In this document: positions 60,801 to 64,000 of the stretch, one piece after another
Layout: each line of letters opens with the position of its first letter
Position numbering within the stretch: position 1 is the stretch's first letter
Notes under the pieces: model-generated
The model's input: only the letters and a program-made list of their open reading frames with translations
Told to the model about the DNA's origin: nothing
The model's database searches: none
Assembly: GCA_022885665.1 (NCBI GenBank)
Contig: JAGQDJ010000143.1
Span: 62,001-126,000 of the forward strand
Length of the DNA: 64,000 nucleotides
Source: Triops longicaudatus
Taxonomy: Eukaryota > Arthropoda > Branchiopoda > Notostraca > Triopsidae
Direction of reading: 5' to 3'
Made by a program: the position numbers and the translations under genes

Positions 60801-62985
60801 CTAAGCCGCCGGATTTGCCGCCTAGCCAAGGCAGTCCTGTCGTAGGCTCTAGTTTGGATCGCAAATACCTCCGTTTCCTCCGCAGTCCTGAAAAACAGCC
60901 CGTTCCCACGTCTCAGTACCGAAGTTACCGCAAACCGCCCACACCCAACTCTCCCACCTCTTCTTCTATCTCCTTATCCAAATTTTACGTCCCCAATGAG
61001 CCCGACACGCCCTCGTCACCCACACGCGAACGCATATCCACTTCCGAACCGAAACGTTTACTTTCTGACGGGTCCCACGTGGAACTCCAGCGTAGACCGT
61101 CCTTGGAAGTTATGCCCACGCCACCAATAAGCATAAAACCTGTACCTAAGCCTCGTGCCCGGCTCGGAAGCGACAATTCTCTCGCCCTGGCAGTAGCAGC
61201 AGCATCCACCACTACACCCGGGGTAAAGAAAAGTTTGAGCGTTTCAGGCTTGCCCAAAGCGACCGACCGTAAACTTGGCCGCCGGAACAGCGAATACGCT
61301 TTAATTTCTGTCAACAAACCTCCCGCAAGGCGATACAGCTTAGAAGGAGACAAAGATCGTCACTCTCGTGCTATATCTGAACCTCCCACGCAAACTACCA
61401 GCCCTCGGAAGTTGTTACCCGATTCACCAGGTTATGCCAAGATTAAACCGCGTTCGTCTACGTCGAGTCTGGTGGTCACCAGTGAAAAGCCAAAGTACAA
61501 CCGTATCCAAAGTAGAAGATCTTCCGGAGATTCCAACCGATCTTCGACAGCCAGCTTGTCGAAGTTGACTCCCAGCGCCCCCACCAGCCCTTTACCGAAA
61601 ACTCCACAGTCTCCATTATCACCGTGGACTAAATCTTCCACTGGAAGTGCGTTTTTCGGCGAGGGTTACCGCGAAGGCTCACCGGACTCGTTATGGATCA
61701 ATTCTTTACGCAGTTCTACGGCCAATAGCAAGAGTAACTGTACTGCCGCACCGGCGCTACCGCCGAAACCAAAAGTCTCACAACATTTAAAGCACGCTGG
61801 CGCGTACCAACCAATTTCGAACTTTCCGGGTAGCAAAAAAGAGAAAAAAGAGATGCGATTAGCGTTTGAGATGAACCTGGACACGAGTACACCCAATGTG
61901 CCGCCCCAGAAGGAACTTAACTGGAAAGCCAAAGTGGCACCAGTAGCGAAAGATGAAATGAAAGAAAAGCCGTCGAAGTTTAGGCTGTTTTCGTCGCCGA
62001 AAGTCTTAAGAAAAGTCATCCGAGGGGATAAAGTAGTACCCGAGAAGGAGAAACCACCGGTGACATTGGCAACAAATTATTTGAATGCCAAGCCTCCATC
62101 TCCCAAGACTTTGCTAGGCTCTCCAAGACTACACCGAGCCATTTTCGGGTCATCGTCGAGAGAGAAGAAGCAGAACCTAACTATAGATAGCTCTTGGAGC
62201 AAAATTGAGTTAAATCACACGTCCAAAAGAGTTGAGAACCTGTCTTGGAATGAAGACAACACTTCTTTAACGATGAGTCAGTCGTTATCATTGGATAGGG
62301 CTAATAAGCGGCCCCCACCACCGGTACTGTCAAGCTCGGGATCATCATTGTACGTACCGGAGGAGCTTGAAAGTTGTCCAGGAACACCTCGCACGCCAAT
62401 TAAAGTAAGATGGCTGTTCTGTACATCCATTTTTTCCTGTCTTTTGTTACATTGAATTGGTTTTTGGAACACATTTCGCTATTAATTTTTATTTTATCGA
62501 TATCTAATTTTCTTTTATTATATTTTGTGTAGCCAACGATGGGTGTGTCAATGATTGGAAAGCAACGGCGTTTGGCGTCGGGTAGCAGCGATATATTTGC
62601 ATTTAGCCCGCCGATAAGTCCGTCGCCAGTGTTATCACCAAAGCCTTCATACATTTTCACCCAAACGGCAATGGCTGCTAATACATCGACTCCAGTGCCG
62701 GTGTCCAGTTTTAGCAACTTCTCGTCGAATAGTGTGACACCAGCGGAGGATATAGAGCTGGAATACCCGCCAGTCTTTGAGCCAGGGACGTATTCATTGT
62801 ACTCGAGTAGTATGAGCAATAGCGCGAGTACAGCCGGCAGTCCACAAGTGCAGTTACAACCGACGACGCCTAAACCAGCTCCAAGGACAAAGTTTCTTTC
62901 GGGTTTGTCATCGCCACAGTTTGCCATAAGAGAAGAAGATCAAGACGTTGCCAAAACTGATCCAAATTTTGAATCAAAAGCGTAA
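54830..62985 (+). CDS. CNKSR2: connector enhancer of KSR (CNK) scaffold
   Basis: Scaffold that links Ras, RAF/KSR and Rho-type signalling at the membrane. Exons: 54830-54890, 55004-55167, 55228-55421, 55503-55788, 55981-56342, 56444-56678, 57145-57733, 58164-58310, 58545-58691, 58814-59011, 59369-59526, 59601-59832, 59911-60022, 60766-62404, 62533-62985; they close to 1,658 residues. Order: SAM (EEWKPEQVADWMRG ... FIDLHVDRLGHQELLLEAID), CRIC (HYNLDKENLQFIALKLGSKA), PDZ (GIHVIGGVKFQSPAHQCGKI), a Pro/Ser linker with KPALPPRK, a PH domain (GWLYRRRQARGFLSGPRWIK, RWFVLKKSTLYGY), then a long Ser/Pro-rich tail with PALPPKPK and KRPPPPV. The start at 54830 (AAAATGG) is preferred over an upstream ATG at 54791 that would add 13 residues. 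A poly(A) hexamer lies at 63531. Vertebrates have three CNK genes; the orthology to CNKSR2 is approximate. Confidence 0.94.
59143..59169 (+). other. candidate 27-nt microexon of CNK
   Basis: The segment is preceded by a strong pyrimidine-rich acceptor (TTTTGATTTGCAG) and followed by GTATGT. It lies between exons ending and starting in the same phase (1) and would insert nine residues (VRCACLLLR-like) just before the PH domain without shifting frame. It is not included in the main model. Confidence 0.3.
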
Positions 62986-63792
62986 AACCTTTCAGGAGGG
63001 CCAAGAGCTGTGAGATGAGATTTTTTTGTGTTTAATTATCCATTTTCTACAATAATTTTCTACAATAATCATGTCTAGTAATCCTGTACAATACTGTACG
63101 ATTTTTTCCAGAAATTGCTTTAATTTATGTTGTTCGCACAAAATCTTGTTCTTTAAACCAGAGAGTTGTGATGGAGTGTTTGTGAAATGTTAGGGTCAAC
63201 TTTTTGTTATTTTGATAGTATCAAGTGATATTTTGCTAAAAGATAAAAGTATCCAGCGTACAGATTGTCGTTGTGAATCGTCTCGTCGATTTCGTTCATA
63301 AGGAGTAGCCGAAAAGCAAAAAGAGCAACAACGCAACGTAACTTTTGACTCGTGGCTAGTACAAGAGCGCTCTCATTCACGCTTTTTGCAAATGTTCACG
63401 AGCGCACTCGCTGTTCTAAGAAAGACCACCGACTTTCGAAGTTATTTTTATGCAGATAATTTAGATAACGAACTTTAGGTATCTACTGCGGAGGATTTTT
63501 TCTTTACCTCACTTCTAAGATCTTTTTTCGAATAAATAAAAATGATAGTCGAAATTTACACCACTGTACGCTTTCAGGTTGCACATGAGATGTATATTGA
63601 CGTCTCATGTGCAAGACATGAGATGTTTAAAGACATTCTGTAAGCAAAGCGCACTTGCTAACCTCCCGGTTCATAAAGTAAGTAGCTTCATTAAAGCATT
63701 GACCAAATGTAGAATTGGAGACAGGTATATCCCTATCCAGCCAAAATGTGCAGTTCTTGAAACCTAAATTATGTTAAAGGTGATAAAAATTT

Positions 63793-63823
<31 letters not shown>

Positions 63824-64000
63824 CTTTTCGTTTCTCCTGTTTCATTAATACCGATATAGTCCCATCGGTGCGTGTAGTCTTTCAATATTTAACGACGCTT
63901 AGCGGCCTGGGAACCTCACATGGCGTGCTAGAATTTTACCAATTCACAAGAAATTTGTACCAGAATGAATTTTATCCCAGACGAAGGATTCAGGCCAGAA
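62986..64000. other. CNK 3' region and right flank
   Basis: Contains the CNK poly(A) signal AATAAA at 63531-63536, a strong hairpin at 63579-63614, and a pure A run at about 63797-63823. No further gene was seen. Confidence 0.5.
63579..63614. repeat. inverted repeat with 12-bp perfect arms
   Basis: The arms TTGCACATGAGA and TCTCATGTGCAA are separated by 12 nt, and the stem can extend by two more pairs including one G-U. It lies about 45 nt past the CNK poly(A) hexamer. Confidence 0.7.

Noticed and set aside
60985..62927. Minus-strand frames of 117-175 codons opposite the CNK tail
   Set aside because: They mirror the long Ser/Pro-rich last exons of CNK and show no start context, splice logic or family motif.
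1..64000. CRISPR arrays, bacterial operons, rRNA or tRNA genes
   Set aside because: I saw no regularly spaced direct repeats, no polycistronic layout, and no convincing cloverleaf or rRNA segment. The window reads as ordinary animal nuclear DNA.

Overview
This is a eukaryotic nuclear window, most likely from an arthropod. The genes are split by short GT-AG introns, mostly 50-400 nt, and all recognisable proteins are animal families. They include an MRP-type ABC transporter with duplicated cassette exons as in Drosophila dMRP, TFAP4, KIF4, CNK, RPL13A with an intronic U33-like snoRNA, and GET1. An intron-containing CBM2-GH9 cellulase, TTAGG-like interstitial motifs and the base composition would fit a non-insect pancrustacean such as a springtail or water flea, but this placement is inference. 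No bacterial, viral or organellar block was seen.

Layout. (1) 0.5-13.7 kb, minus: a complete full-length ABCC1/MRP1-like transporter. It has about 30 constitutive positions and two variable positions: two interchangeable versions of a TMD1 exon and three of a TMD2 exon. (2) 15.5-18.4 kb, minus: a ten-exon secreted cellulase (signal peptide, CBM2, Thr-rich linker, GH9). A decayed relative with in-frame stops and a lost catalytic Asp lies at 25.0-26.7 kb. (3) 21.2-22.1 kb: an internally deleted pogo/Tigger-like transposon with matching ends and a remnant transposase C-terminus. (4) 22.5-23.4 kb (minus) and 28.75-29.4 kb (plus): two divergently oriented paralogues of an unrecognised Ser-Pro-rich family. 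They share intron position, intron 3' end and a promoter-proximal pair of palindromes. A small, possibly broken membrane-protein gene lies between them.

(5) 30.5-38.5 kb, plus: the bHLH factor TFAP4, a secreted M14 metallocarboxypeptidase, a 0.7-kb hAT-like non-autonomous element, and the tail-anchored protein insertion receptor GET1/WRB. GET1 converges on (6) 38.9-44.4 kb, minus: a complete KIF4-type chromokinesin. (7) 44.4-49.3 kb shows no gene. (8) 49.4-63.0 kb, plus: a BDH1-like short-chain dehydrogenase, ribosomal protein RPL13A (uL13) with U33-like C/D snoRNAs in two introns, and the CNK scaffold (SAM, CRIC, PDZ, PH).

No operon-like logic links these genes; they are ordinary neighbours. 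Exon boundaries were read by eye from GT/AG sites, and reading-frame phase was checked by summing exon lengths for every main gene model. All main models close in frame with a stop. The most distinctive observations are the MRP cassette exons, one of which has an internal intron; the palindrome-pair promoters of the Ser-Pro paralogues; the U33-like snoRNA pair; and the decayed second cellulase.
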